Positions 1-8,602 of a DNA stretch of 64,000 nucleotides are shown piece by piece; within the stretch, counting starts at the first letter, position 1; each line of letters opens with the position of its first letter. The translations under genes and the position numbers were made by a program. The notes under the pieces were generated by a model, which saw only the letters and a program-made list of their open reading frames with translations, had not been told where the DNA came from and did no database searches. Source of the stretch: Nocardia fluminea (GTDB taxonomy: Bacteria > Actinomycetota > Actinomycetes > Mycobacteriales > Mycobacteriaceae). Where the stretch lies: positions 4,836,001 through 4,900,000 of the forward strand of contig NZ_PJMW01000002.1 of NCBI RefSeq assembly GCF_002846365.1, given 5' to 3'.

Positions 1-73
1 TGGACTCGACGGGGGCGGGAGCGGTGAGGTCGGCCACCGAATCGACGGTACCCGCGCCGGGCGCATCGCGCAT
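1..73 (-). CDS. 5' end of an unidentified gene, cut by the left edge
   Basis: An open frame runs off the left edge on the minus strand from an ATG at 73. About 24 codons are visible (N-terminus MRDAPGAGTVDSVADLTAP). Almost every third codon position is G or C, as in real genes of this DNA, but the piece is too short to identify and no clear ribosome binding site is seen. The frame stays open a little upstream, so the true start could differ. The gap to the hydrolase gene upstream (stop at 127) is only about 50 bases, so the two could be co-transcribed. Existence is likely; identity is unknown. Confidence 0.35.
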   Translation of the reverse strand, partial: MRDAPGAGTVDSVADLTAPAPVES

Positions 74-126
74 CGAACGCTGACGCCGCAAGCGCGGAAC
101 GTCCTGTGAGGAAAGCGAATTCGCGA

Positions 127-978
127 TCAGGTGGTGCGTGGTTCCCTCGTCGGTGTACTCGACTCGATCGATGTCAGGAAACCGCGCAGGAGTTCGGTGA
201 CGGCCTCCGGTTGTTCGAGGGAACTCGAGTGACCGCACGCGGGAATGATGTGGAGCTGGGCATGGGGGATGAGCGAGGCGATGTGGCGGGCCTGCGGGAG
301 CGGGGTGGCGGCGTCGTCGTCGCCGACGATGATCTGGGTCGGGACGGTGATCGCCGGGAGTTCGTCCTCGACGGCGCCGCGTTCGGTGACGCCGTGGACG
401 GCGTTGCGGGTACCGGCACGGTCGATCCCGGTCAGGCGGCGCGACCACTCCCGGACAACCGCCTTGCCCGTGCCGGAAGCCCGAAACGAGGGGCCGAACA
501 GGTGCGCGGCCACCTTGCCCGCGATGGGACGGATGCCGAACCAGCGCAGCGCCAGCGCCAGCCGGTGGTATTCGCCGATCTTGCTGGGATCCTCGGCTCG
601 CGCGCTGGTGTCGAGCAGGGTGAGCGAGCGCAGGAGCTCGCCGTGCCTGGCGGCCAGTCGCTGGCCGACGAAGCCGCCCATCGACAGGCCGACCCAGTGC
701 ACCGGGCCCACCTCGAGGGCGCGGATCACCCCCACCGCGTCGGCGGTGAGCGTGTCCATGTCGTAGCCCTCGGCCGTGGGCGGGGTGTCGCCCTGACCGC
801 GCCAGTCGAGGGTGACGCAGCGGTAGTCGCGTCGCAGGGCCTCGAGCTGCGCGCGAAACATCCAGCCGCCGAACAGCAATCCGTGGCCGAAGACCACGGT
901 GGCGGCGTCGGGTCTGCCCGCGGGCGCGCCGGTGTCGACGCAGGCGATCGGCACGCCGTCGACGGTGATGATCGGCAC
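127..978 (-). CDS. alpha/beta-fold hydrolase
   Basis: A 283-residue protein with the full alpha/beta-hydrolase plan: an oxyanion-hole HG motif near residue 31 (VVFGHGLLFGG), the nucleophile elbow GLSMGG near residue 98, the acid in the VGDDDAATP loop and the catalytic histidine in ACGHSSS near the C-terminus. The length is normal for single-domain esterases and C-C hydrolases of this superfamily. The start is a GTG at 978. The gene lies 20 bases downstream of a hotdog thioesterase on the same strand, which suggests a two-gene operon for acyl- or ester-type substrates. The superfamily is certain; the substrate cannot be read from the sequence. Confidence 0.85.
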   Translation of the reverse strand: MPIITVDGVPIACVDTGAPAGRPDAATVVFGHGLLFGGWMFRAQLEALRRDYRCVTLDWRGQGDTPPTAEGYDMDTLTADAVGVIRALEVGPVHWVGLSMGGFVGQRLAARHGELLRSLTLLDTSARAEDPSKIGEYHRLALALRWFGIRPIAGKVAAHLFGPSFRASGTGKAVVREWSRRLTGIDRAGTRNAVHGVTERGAVEDELPAITVPTQIIVGDDDAATPLPQARHIASLIPHAQLHIIPACGHSSSLEQPEAVTELLRGFLTSIESSTPTREPRTT

Positions 979-998
979 GATGTCCTCGCCGCCGGTGC

Positions 999-1445
999 TC
1001 AGGCCGCCGCGAGGCGGACGTTGCGCATGGTCACCAACGCTGTGGCACAGAGAGTTTCGCCGGCCTCCTCCACGGAGAACACGTCGGCGGCGGCGATGGT
1101 GAGCAATGCGCCGGGCTTGATCACCCGGCCCCGGGCGACCACGGTCGGACCTTTGGCCGGCGCGAGAATCTTCACCGTGTAGTCGATGGTCATGTTCACC
1201 CAGCCGACGGGCAGCAGCGTGCCCGCTGCCGAACCGGCGGCGAAATCGGCGAGCGAGCCGAGCACGCCACCCTGGAAATAGCCGTCGTGCTGGGTGAGTT
1301 CGCGCCGATGTGGTTGCACGATCTCGACGTCGCCGGGTTCGACCCGGCTGAAATGGAAACCCAGGTGCGCGGCGGCGGGCATGGACAGCACGACACTGGG
1401 GACCAGCTGTGCGAAGTCGGGATTGGGGGCCTGTGCTGCGCTCAT
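999..1445 (-). CDS. PaaI-family hotdog thioesterase
   Basis: A protein of about 148 residues beginning MSAAQAPNPDF, with a single hotdog fold: the conserved stretch QHDGYFQGGVLGSLADFAAG (central helix with the PaaI-type HxGxxxG...D pattern) followed by beta strands such as MTIDYTVKILAPAKG. Family members hydrolyse acyl- or aryl-CoA thioesters in the cytoplasm. The ATG at 1445 was chosen because the N-terminal extension open upstream is Arg-rich and unlike the family. It is followed 20 bases later by the alpha/beta hydrolase. The family call is firm; the acyl substrate is unknown. Confidence 0.8.
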   Translation of the reverse strand: MSAAQAPNPDFAQLVPSVVLSMPAAAHLGFHFSRVEPGDVEIVQPHRRELTQHDGYFQGGVLGSLADFAAGSAAGTLLPVGWVNMTIDYTVKILAPAKGPTVVARGRVIKPGALLTIAAADVFSVEEAGETLCATALVTMRNVRLAAA

Positions 1446-1614
1446 CGGCTCAGTCCTCTGCTCGGCAGCGGCGCGGCGCCGCCGCTGCTCCTGGGAGCGA
1501 ATCCTGCCCGCTGACGGCGTACGGGAACAGCCCATCGCGGAAATTTCGCCTGCTGTTGGGGGGCTGGACAGAGTTCGGCCGGGCGAGGCGGTGCGGCCCC
1601 GCCCGGCCGAGCCC

Positions 1615-2601
1615 TCAGTGAGTGCCCGCGTGCAGGACCACTTTGCCGTTGCGGCCAGGGGTTTCGGACACCACAGCGGCCTCAGCGGCTTGCTCGAGCG
1701 CGAAATCGGCCTGGACGTCCAAGCGCAGGGTGCCGTTCGCGGCGAGGGTGACGAGTTCGGTGATCAACCGCACGTAATCGGCGCGATCGATGTCGGAACT
1801 GCGCTGCTGACCCCAGAATCCTTTCACCACAGCCTGTTTGAAGATCACGGCGCCGGTGTCGATGATCAGCGGTTTGCCCGACAGCGCGCCGAAGGAGATC
1901 AGTTCACCGCGCGGGGCCAGCAGCGCCATCAGGTCACCCGCGGCTGGGCCGCTGACCTGGTCGACGGCGCGCACGATCGGTTCGCCGCCGGTGATGTCGG
2001 CCCCCCGGGCGAGCCAGCCCACCGATTCGGTGTCGAGCACGGGACCGTAGCCGAGCTTTTCCAGCGCCCGCACCGACGACTCGCCGCGGACCAGGCTCAG
2101 CACCCGCACTCCGCGTTCCTTCGCGAACAGGTTGAGCAGGCGCCCGACCGCGCCGTTGGCGGCGTTCACCACGATCCACTCACCGGCCCGCACCCCCAGA
2201 TCGTCGAGCAGCATCAGCGCGCTCAGCGGCATGGCGAGCAGCTGACAGGCCGTCTCGTCGGGCACCGAATCCGGCATCGGCACCGCTTGCTCGGCGCGCG
2301 CGACGAAAGAATCCGCCCAGGCGCCACGCACGCCGGCGACGGCCACCCGCTGACCGACCCGGAGGGTGTCCACACCGGGCCCGACCGCGTCGACGACGCC
2401 GGCGGCCTCGGTGCCGGGAATCGCGGGCAGCGGCGGCCGATAGCCGTAGACGCCGCGGATGATCGCCAGATCGTGATTGTGGATCGGCGACAGCGACATC
2501 GCGATCCGCACCTCACCCGGCCCTGGCTCGGGAGTGGGCGCCTGCTGTGCGGTGAGCACATCCTTCGGTTCACCGAATTCGTCGATGACAACTGCCTGCA
2601 T
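1615..2601 (-). CDS. zinc-binding-dehydrogenase-like MDR oxidoreductase (quinone/enoyl reductase type)
   Basis: About 328 residues of the medium-chain dehydrogenase/reductase superfamily. The N-terminal GroES-like domain contains IHNHDLAIIRGVYGYRPPLPAIPGTEAAG, shown here only as context for its GTE/AAG catalytic-domain motif; the Rossmann domain carries the nucleotide-binding NAANGAVG motif. The zinc-ligand pattern of alcohol dehydrogenases is absent, as in quinone oxidoreductases and mitochondrial-type 2-enoyl reductases, which it resembles. The start was set at the internal Met (MQAVVIDEFG) because family proteins begin there. It is divergent from the DUF418 gene across about 200 bases. NAD(P)H-dependent reduction is expected; the substrate is unknown. 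Confidence 0.8.
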   Translation of the reverse strand: MQAVVIDEFGEPKDVLTAQQAPTPEPGPGEVRIAMSLSPIHNHDLAIIRGVYGYRPPLPAIPGTEAAGVVDAVGPGVDTLRVGQRVAVAGVRGAWADSFVARAEQAVPMPDSVPDETACQLLAMPLSALMLLDDLGVRAGEWIVVNAANGAVGRLLNLFAKERGVRVLSLVRGESSVRALEKLGYGPVLDTESVGWLARGADITGGEPIVRAVDQVSGPAAGDLMALLAPRGELISFGALSGKPLIIDTGAVIFKQAVVKGFWGQQRSSDIDRADYVRLITELVTLAANGTLRLDVQADFALEQAAEAAVVSETPGRNGKVVLHAGTH

Positions 2602-2797
2602 GTCCGCCTCCGTGGTGGTTGCGAGTCCCTGCCGAGCGTGATCGTGCTCCATTGTGGCATCGCGGCGGTCCCGGGTGGCTCAGGGATGCGCTCGGCTGTC
2701 AATACCTCGCAGGGCTGACAGCGGATCACTCCGGCAGGGCGTGGAAATAGCTCGCACGGTGGACGAATGTGTCCGGGGCGCTGCGTACCCTCGGTGC

Positions 2798-4012
2798 ATG
2801 GCAGACGCGCTCGGAACACGCTCGCCCGCAGTGCGATCCACGTCGCGGATCGCGGAGGTCGATATCCTGCGCGGGTTCGCCCTGTTCGGAATCCTGATCA
2901 CCAATGTGGTGGTGGCCACCTCGCTGTGGTCGGTGGTGGGCACGCGCGAGGATCCGGTATTTCGCTTCGGCGGCACCGTCGATCTGCTCGTGCGCGCCAC
3001 CGTCGACGCGCTGTTCGCCGGACGGTTCTACCTCCTGTTCGCATTTCTGTTCGGGTACTCGTTCACAATGCAGATCGCGGCGGCCCAGCGCGCGGGGGCC
3101 TCGCCGGTGCGGCGGTTGATGCGGCGGTGTGCCGCGCTGATGGCGATCGGGCTCGTCCACGTCTACCTGCTGTGGATCGGGGACATTCTCACCCTCTACG
3201 CCTTCCTGTGCCTGACCCTCATCGCGCTGCGGAAATTGCGACCGCGAACCGCGGTGATCACCGGGGTCGTGCTGTACGCGATCTGGTCGGCGTGGAGCTT
3301 CATTCCGGGCAGTGCCGGTCTTCTCGCGTTCGGCGAGTTCGTCGACCTGCCCGCGATATCGGCCGACTACACCGGTGATTTCGCGTCGACGTTCGCCGCG
3401 CAGACCGCTCTCGCGCCGGTCTTCCTGCTGCTGATCTGGTTCGGTCAGGGCGTGCCGAGCCTGGCCATGTTCCTGATCGGCATGGCGGCGGGCAAACGAA
3501 ACCTGTTCGCGGAGCCGGAAACGCTGCGCCGCTGGTCTTTTCGCGCCCTCGTGATCGGCTTCGGCCTCGGTCTGCCGATCTCGGCGATGACCTTCGCCGC
3601 GTCGATGACGTGGTGGCACGCCCCCTCGGTGATCCACGGTCTGCAAATGCTGGTCAATCCGGCCATGACGTTCGCCTACATCGCCGCGGTCCTGCTGGCC
3701 GCGCAGTCCGCGCGTCTGGGTCGTCGCACCGCCCTGCTCGCCCCCGCCGGGCGCATGGCCGCCACCAACTACATCGCACAATCGGTGGTGCTGATGGTCG
3801 TCTACACCGGATACGGCCTCGCCCTCGCCGACGACATCGCACCGCTGGGTGTCATCGCGATCGCCCTGCTCACCTTCGCCGCCCAGCTCGTGCTCAGCGC
3901 CTGGTGGTTGCGCGGTCACGCGTACGGTCCGGTGGAGTGGTTGCTCCGCGCCGCGACGTACCTGACCGTCCCGCCGTGGCGGCGTCTTCAGAACGCTCCG
4001 CCCGGCGCATGA
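2798..4012 (+). CDS. DUF418 family membrane protein
   Basis: A 404-residue polytopic membrane protein with both signatures of the DUF418 family: the N-terminal EVDILRGFALFGILITN block (residues about 20-36) and the C-terminal YGPVEWLLRAATY block, with hydrophobic helices between them. Family members sit in the cytoplasmic membrane; their biochemical function is not established. The ATG at 2798 (MADALGTRSP) places the conserved first helix correctly, and the open frame upstream looks non-coding. The 3' end of the gene is repeated in decayed form immediately downstream. It is convergent with the methyltransferase gene. Confidence 0.85.
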   Translation: MADALGTRSPAVRSTSRIAEVDILRGFALFGILITNVVVATSLWSVVGTREDPVFRFGGTVDLLVRATVDALFAGRFYLLFAFLFGYSFTMQIAAAQRAGASPVRRLMRRCAALMAIGLVHVYLLWIGDILTLYAFLCLTLIALRKLRPRTAVITGVVLYAIWSAWSFIPGSAGLLAFGEFVDLPAISADYTGDFASTFAAQTALAPVFLLLIWFGQGVPSLAMFLIGMAAGKRNLFAEPETLRRWSFRALVIGFGLGLPISAMTFAASMTWWHAPSVIHGLQMLVNPAMTFAYIAAVLLAAQSARLGRRTALLAPAGRMAATNYIAQSVVLMVVYTGYGLALADDIAPLGVIAIALLTFAAQLVLSAWWLRGHAYGPVEWLLRAATYLTVPPWRRLQNAPPGA

Positions 4013-4020
4013 GGTGCCGT

Positions 4021-4097
4021 TGCGGTCCCTACGGTCCGGTGGAACGGTTCCTGCGTGCCGCGACCTACGTGACCGTCCCCGCCTGGCGTCTTCGAGA
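4021..4097 (+). pseudogene. decayed second copy of the DUF418 C-terminal coding end
   Basis: Directly after the DUF418 stop codon, the frame starting at 4021 reads CGPYGPVERFLRAATYVTV and continues PAWRLRES. This closely matches the C-terminus of the upstream protein (AYGPVEWLLRAATYLTVPPW). The matching DNA is offset by 107 bases, so the copy is in another reading frame relative to the parent. It has no start codon or upstream domain of its own and stops where the oppositely oriented methyltransferase gene ends. It is either a partial tandem duplication or the tail of a lost second DUF418 gene. Confidence 0.7.
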
Positions 4098-4098
4098 A

Positions 4099-4773
4099 TC
4101 AGTGGGTGGCCTGCCGCGGGCGGTGGAACTCCGCCCGCCAGCGGTGGAGACCTGAGGCGTCGGGGCGAGGGACGGTTTCGATCCGGACCGGGGTCAGGTC
4201 GGGGGCGGTGAAAGAGTCGATATCGGCGCGGGTGAGCGGCCATGGCGGCCCATGGGTGGCCGGTGTCTTGCTGATGTCGGCGATCACGAGCAGGGTCGCG
4301 TCGGGTGCGAGCAGGCCACGGATGCCGGTGATGGCGAGGGAGCGGACCTCCGGCGGCAGGGATTGAACGGTGATCGACTCGATGACCAGGTCGAAGGCGT
4401 GGCGCCAGGACGGCGGCGGGTCGAGGAGATCGGCGACCTTGTAGGTGACGGGAGAATGCGGGAAACGGGCCCGGGCGCCGCGAATCGCGGTGGGTGAGAT
4501 GTCGAAGGCCGTGGTTCGGATGCCTCGAGACGCAACGAATTCGGCGTCCGTGCCGTACCCGCAGCCGATCACCATGGCCCGCGCTCCCTGGGGCACCGCG
4601 GCCGTGCGGAGCCACTCGACGAGCAGGGGATTGGGGGCGTCTCGATCCCACGGAACCACCGAGGTCCCCGCCGCGGCCTCGGCGTAGAGCGGTTCGAACC
4701 ATCCGGTCGGATCGTTCGCGGCCAGCGCCTGAGCGGCGAGACGACGATCGGCGGACGGCTGCGCGTCGGTCAT
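4099..4773 (-). CDS. class I SAM-dependent methyltransferase
   Basis: About 224 residues with a Rossmann-like methyltransferase core: motif I VIGCGYGTDAEF near residue 70, an acidic residue closing strand beta-2 in TTAFDISPTAI, and motif IV-like FDLVIESITVQSLP. The N-terminal segment (DPTGWFEPLYAEAAAGTSVVPWDRDAPN) is typical of the thiopurine/tellurite-type small-molecule methyltransferases. The ATG at 4773 was preferred to one six codons upstream. The 3' end is the point where the DUF418 tail duplication stops. The methyl acceptor is unknown. Confidence 0.8.
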   Translation of the reverse strand: MTDAQPSADRRLAAQALAANDPTGWFEPLYAEAAAGTSVVPWDRDAPNPLLVEWLRTAAVPQGARAMVIGCGYGTDAEFVASRGIRTTAFDISPTAIRGARARFPHSPVTYKVADLLDPPPSWRHAFDLVIESITVQSLPPEVRSLAITGIRGLLAPDATLLVIADISKTPATHGPPWPLTRADIDSFTAPDLTPVRIETVPRPDASGLHRWRAEFHRPRQATH

Positions 4774-4828
4774 GGGTCCAGTCTTCACCACCGACGGCCG
4801 CCCTGCCGCCCGACGCGCATCCGGAAGG

Positions 4829-5500
4829 TCAGGCGCGCCGGGCGGCTCGTGCGGCGAAGCCGTCGCAGAGCGCGTCCAGACCGAGGAACAGCAGGTCCTC
4901 GGAGGTCAGCTCGCTCACCCCGGCGCCTTCGAGCTCGGCCAGCGGCGGGGGCACGGGGAAGGACGGTCTGCCCTCGAGGAGATCGCGCAGTCCGTTGGTG
5001 TCGTCGGTGGCGGTGCGCTTCTCGGCGAGCAACGCACCGCCGACCACCGGCAAGCTGGCGCCGGAAATGTAATTCCAGACCGTGAATCCCATCGTGGTGG
5101 CCTCGCGGGCGGTCACGCCGAGTTCGCGCAGGCCCTCGACCAGCCACGCCAGGCTGGTCAGACCCTGCGGGCCGAAGCTGTAGCGGGGGACCGCGAAGGT
5201 GAGCAGCACCCAGGGATGCTGCTGGTAGAGCTGCCAATCGATCTCGGCGGCGATGCGTACCCGGTCGCGCCACGTCCACCCGCGACCGTCGGGATCGGGG
5301 TAGGGGTGCCGGGCGGCGATCTCGTCGGTCATGGCCGCGATGAGCTCGTCCTTGTTCGCCACGTGCCGGTAGAGCGACATGGTGCCGACCTCGAGGCGGT
5401 CGGCGATGCGGCGCATCGACACCGCGTCGAGTCCGTCGGCGTCGGCGAGGGAGATCGCGGCGTCGACGATCGCGGTGCGGGTGAGCTTCGCCTCGGTCAT
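4829..5500 (-). CDS. TetR-family repressor with TetR_C_1-type ligand domain
   Basis: A 223-residue regulator. Residues about 5-50 form the TetR helix-turn-helix (AIVDAAISLADADGLDAVSM then RRIADRLEVGTMSLYRHV). The C-terminal all-alpha domain has the WRDRVRIAAEIDWQLYQQHPW block of the tetracycline-repressor-like C-terminal family. It is divergent from the MFS exporter gene, 92 bases away, and two operator-like palindromes occupy that gap, so it most likely represses the exporter and itself until a ligand binds. The start at 5500 (MTEAKLTRTAI) fits the family; the open frame upstream runs through the operators and is non-coding. Confidence 0.85.
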   Translation of the reverse strand: MTEAKLTRTAIVDAAISLADADGLDAVSMRRIADRLEVGTMSLYRHVANKDELIAAMTDEIAARHPYPDPDGRGWTWRDRVRIAAEIDWQLYQQHPWVLLTFAVPRYSFGPQGLTSLAWLVEGLRELGVTAREATTMGFTVWNYISGASLPVVGGALLAEKRTATDDTNGLRDLLEGRPSFPVPPPLAELEGAGVSELTSEDLLFLGLDALCDGFAARAARRA

Positions 5501-5532
5501 CCCATGACTCGCTTTCGTAATACAACCTTCAT

Positions 5533-5569
5533 GCGTACACTGTACCCAGCCCTCGCGTACAGCGTACGC
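5533..5569. promoter_or_regulatory. double palindromic operator between tetR and MFS exporter
   Basis: Two near-identical palindromes, GTACACTGTAC (5535-5545, a perfect interrupted palindrome) and GTACAGCGTAC (5557-5567), also form a larger inverted repeat (GCGTACACTGTAC / GTACAGCGTACGC, one mismatch). Their centres are 22 bases apart, about two helical turns, so two repressor dimers could bind the same face. They lie between the divergent TetR and exporter genes, where an autoregulatory TetR would bind. Confidence 0.7.
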
Positions 5570-5592
5570 ACAATCCTCGGAAGGATGCCGGA

Positions 5593-7080
5593 ATGACGAA
5601 GCTGGAACCGGCGGTGCCCACCGCAGTCGCCGGTGGACGCCGCGCATGGCTCGGTCTGGGCGTGCTGCTGCTGCCGGTGCTGCTGGTGTCGATGGACATC
5701 TCGGTGCTGTTTCTGGCCATGCCGACCCTCACGGCCGACCTGGATCCCACCGCGTCGCAACAACTCTGGATCCTCGACATCTACGGGTTCATGCTCGCGG
5801 GTCTGCTCATCACGATGGGCAACCTCGGCGACCGGATCGGCAGGCGCAACATCCTGCTCGCCGGCGCCGCCATCTTCGGTCTCGCCTCGGTGCTCGCCGC
5901 GTTCGCGCCCACCGCGCCGATCCTCATCGCGGCCCGCGTGCTGATGGGCATCGGCGGGGCCACGCTGCTGCCGTCGAGCCTGGCACTGATCTCCACCCTG
6001 TTCCCCGATGCGCGGCAACGGGGCGCCGCGATCGGCATCTGGACCGCGTTCTTCGCGGGCGGGTCGGCGGTCGGGCCGATCATCGGTGGCGTTCTGCTGC
6101 ACCACTTCTGGTGGGGTTCGGTGTTCCTGATCAACATTCCGGTCCTGGCGATCCTGCTGATCTTCGGCCCGATCCTGCTGCCCGAACACCGCTCCGCCGC
6201 GCTGGGGCCGATCGACCTGCCCAGTGTCGCACTGTCGATCGGCGGCATCCTGCCGTTGATCTACGGCATCAAACACATCGCCGCCGAAGGACTCGACGCG
6301 GTGTCGCTGGTGATCGCGATGATCGGCGTCGGGCTGCTCGTGCTGTTCGTGCGCAGGCAGCGCCATCTCGTGGAACCGCTGCTCGATCTGGCGTTGTTCA
6401 CGCGGCCGCTGTTCCGGGTGGCGATCGGGGCGAGCATGGCGGGCATGATGTCGCTCGCCGCGATGAGCTACCTGACCAGCATCTACCTGCAGTCGGTCAC
6501 CGGACGCGACCCGCTGGCCGCCGCGCTGCTCGGCATTCCGATGGCGATCGCGGTGTTCGTGTGCTCGATGAGCGGCGCGCGGATCGGGGTGCGCCTTGGG
6601 GTACGGGCGACGTTCACGCTCGCGCTCATGCTGTCGGCGATCGGCAACCTGATGCTGCTCGGCGTCGGTGTCGACGGCGGCTTGGGCTGGTACATCGCGG
6701 GCTCGGTGATCGCCGGTATCGGCTACGGCTTCTCGTTCACTCTGGTGTCGGATGTCGCGGTGTCGGCGGTGCCCGCCGAGCGGGCGGGTTCGGCGGTCGG
6801 GATCTCGGAGACGAGTTTCGAACTCGGCAACGCGCTCGGTCTTGCCCTGCTCGGCTCGGTGGCCGCGCTGGTATTCCGCTCCGGCGGCGACTTCGGCGAG
6901 ACCCTGGGCGACACCCTGCTGGAGTCCGCCGGTGACGACGGGCTGATCCACGCGGCGCGCGAATCCTTCGTCAGCGGAATGCACATCGCCACCGCGTGCG
7001 GTGCGCTGCTGCTCATCGCGATGGCCGTGCTGGCGTGGCGCTCGGCCCGCACCGCGACGGCGATCGGCAAGGCACACTGA
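5593..7080 (+). CDS. DHA2-family (14-TM) MFS drug exporter
   Basis: A 495-residue inner-membrane protein with the EmrB/QacA pattern: D1-type start VLLVSMDISVLFLAMPTLTADL, the motif A loop GNLGDRIGRRNILL near residue 77, and motif C-like GGSAVGPIIGGVLLHHFWWGSVFLINIP near residue 155. About 14 hydrophobic helices are seen, as expected for proton-driven drug:H+ antiporters of the DHA2 group. It begins 92 bases from a divergent TetR regulator and directly after the double operator, so expression is probably drug- or metabolite-inducible. The substrate is not predictable. Confidence 0.88.
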   Translation: MTKLEPAVPTAVAGGRRAWLGLGVLLLPVLLVSMDISVLFLAMPTLTADLDPTASQQLWILDIYGFMLAGLLITMGNLGDRIGRRNILLAGAAIFGLASVLAAFAPTAPILIAARVLMGIGGATLLPSSLALISTLFPDARQRGAAIGIWTAFFAGGSAVGPIIGGVLLHHFWWGSVFLINIPVLAILLIFGPILLPEHRSAALGPIDLPSVALSIGGILPLIYGIKHIAAEGLDAVSLVIAMIGVGLLVLFVRRQRHLVEPLLDLALFTRPLFRVAIGASMAGMMSLAAMSYLTSIYLQSVTGRDPLAAALLGIPMAIAVFVCSMSGARIGVRLGVRATFTLALMLSAIGNLMLLGVGVDGGLGWYIAGSVIAGIGYGFSFTLVSDVAVSAVPAERAGSAVGISETSFELGNALGLALLGSVAALVFRSGGDFGETLGDTLLESAGDDGLIHAARESFVSGMHIATACGALLLIAMAVLAWRSARTATAIGKAH

Positions 7081-7211
7081 GCCGCCCGGCGGTCACCGTC
7101 GGCTGATCGCGGTGCGCGGACGACGATCGGCCGGGGTGATCGCCGCCACGGTGTGCCGTGCTGGTCGGCCTCACCGGGCAGACGTCCAGGTTCTGTGCAT
7201 AGGATCGTCGG

Positions 7212-7862
7212 ATGCGAAACGAGGGTGCGACGGGACTGGCGACATTGCTCGCCCTGGCCGACTCTCGCCTGCCCATCGGCGGACACGTCCACTCCGGCGG
7301 CGTCGAGGAAGCGGTGTCGTCGGGGTTGCTGCGCGACAACGCGAGCGTGGAACTGTATCTGCGGCGCCGGATCTCCACCGCGGGACTGGTCACCGCGTCG
7401 CTGGCCGCCGCGGTGTGCGGCGCGGCGCTCACGCCCGAACGTGCCGAGCTCGAAGCTGACGCTCGCACGCCCTCGCCCGCCGCGCGGACGGCTTCGCGCG
7501 CGCAAGGCCGTGGGCTGCTGCGCTTGGCCAAACAGCTGTGGCCACACCATGATTGGGCCGCAGCAGGCCCGCGGCCCCATCTGTCGACGGTGTTCGGCAT
7601 GGTGGGCGCCGCGAGTGGGGCGAGCACCGAACAGCTGGCGGGCGTCGTCGTCTACACGACGCTCACCGGGGCCGCCACCGCCGCGCAACGCCTGCTCGCC
7701 CTCGATCCCGCCGCCATCGCCGCGAGCACCCTGCGCCTGGCACCGCTGTGCGACCGGATCGCCGCCGAGGCAGCCACCGGCCTCGCCGCCCTGTCCGATC
7801 CGTTGCAGGACGCGCTCGCCGAACGCCACCTGCATCGCGACATGCCGTTGTTCGCGTCCTGA
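7212..7862 (+). CDS. ureF: urease accessory protein UreF
   Basis: A 216-residue protein with the UreF N-terminal signature [24 protein letters not shown] and the all-helical body of the family; the length matches actinobacterial UreF. UreF acts with UreG and UreD in the GTP-dependent complex that delivers nickel to apo-urease in the cytoplasm. It is first in a ureF-ureG-ureD run, 32 bases before ureG. Upstream lies the MFS exporter, not the usual ureABC structural genes, and the 131-base gap before ureF holds no recognisable gene. Confidence 0.92.
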   Translation: MRNEGATGLATLLALADSRLPIGGHVHSGGVEEAVSSGLLRDNASVELYLRRRISTAGLVTASLAAAVCGAALTPERAELEADARTPSPAARTASRAQGRGLLRLAKQLWPHHDWAAAGPRPHLSTVFGMVGAASGASTEQLAGVVVYTTLTGAATAAQRLLALDPAAIAASTLRLAPLCDRIAAEAATGLAALSDPLQDALAERHLHRDMPLFAS

Positions 7863-7894
7863 CCCCCGAGATCCCGAGAAGAATGGAGCCCCCC

Positions 7895-8602
7895 ATGCCT
7901 CCCCATCTGATCGATGGCGAACCGCACGATCACAGCCACGACCGGCCCAAGCGCGACCGCGCCGCCGGTGAGGCCCTGCGCATCGGCATCGGTGGCCCCG
8001 TGGGCTCCGGCAAGACCGCGCTGGTCGCCGCCCTGTGCAGGCAGCTGCGCGACGAACTGTCCCTCGCGGTGCTGACCAACGACATCTACACCACCGAGGA
8101 CGCGGACTTCCTGCGCCGCCACGCCGTGCTGCCCGACGAGCGGATCACCGCCGTGCAGACCGGTGGCTGCCCGCACACCGCGATCCGCGACGACATCACC
8201 GCCAACCTCGACGCCATCGACGATCTCGTCGCGGCCAATCCGCCGCTGGACCTGATCCTGGTGGAATCCGGCGGCGACAACCTCACGGCCACCTTCTCCT
8301 CCGGGCTGATCGACGTGCAGATCTTCGTCGTCGACGTGGCCGGTGGCGACAAGGTGCCGCGCAAGGGTGGCCCGGGCGTCACCTTCTCCGACCTGCTCGT
8401 CGTCAACAAGACCGACCTCGCCCCGCTGGTCGGTGCCGATCTCGGGGTGATGGAACGCGACGCCGCCAAGGTCCGCGACGGCAGGCCCACCGCACTGGTC
8501 TCGCTGACCGACGACCCGGCCGCCACCCCGGTCCTGGCCTGGGTGCGCGAGCAGCTGCGGGTCGTCGCCGAACAGGACGCGGCCACCGGCGTTGCGCACT
8601 GA
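7895..8602 (+). CDS. ureG: urease accessory GTPase UreG
   Basis: A SIMIBI-class GTPase of 235 residues. It shows a His-rich N-terminus (HDHSHD), the P-loop GPVGSGKT near residues 34-41, the metal-binding CPH motif in [12 protein letters not shown], and the guanine-specificity motif VNKTD. UreG binds nickel through the Cys-Pro-His pair and hydrolyses GTP to load urease. The ATG at 7895 has a GGAG sequence 6-9 bases upstream; an in-frame ATG four codons earlier is an alternative. The 3' end overlaps ureD by 11 bases, indicating translational coupling. Confidence 0.95.
   Translation: MPPHLIDGEPHDHSHDRPKRDRAAGEALRIGIGGPVGSGKTALVAALCRQLRDELSLAVLTNDIYTTEDADFLRRHAVLPDERITAVQTGGCPHTAIRDDITANLDAIDDLVAANPPLDLILVESGGDNLTATFSSGLIDVQIFVVDVAGGDKVPRKGGPGVTFSDLLVVNKTDLAPLVGADLGVMERDAAKVRDGRPTALVSLTDDPAATPVLAWVREQLRVVAEQDAATGVAH

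Noticed and set aside
106..1182. Plus-strand open frame of 358 codons opposite the hydrolase
   Set aside because: It is the mirror of a real alpha/beta-hydrolase gene; its product is Gly/Arg/Asp-rich with no family motif. High-GC genes often leave their antisense frame open.
2726..4702. Minus-strand frame of 658 codons across DUF418 and the methyltransferase
   Set aside because: Its product is an Arg/Gly/His-rich shadow sequence, and both real genes inside it have clear family motifs in other frames.
5497..7077. Minus-strand frame of 526 codons opposite the MFS exporter
   Set aside because: Its protein is Gln/Arg/His-rich low complexity, a shadow of the exporter gene.
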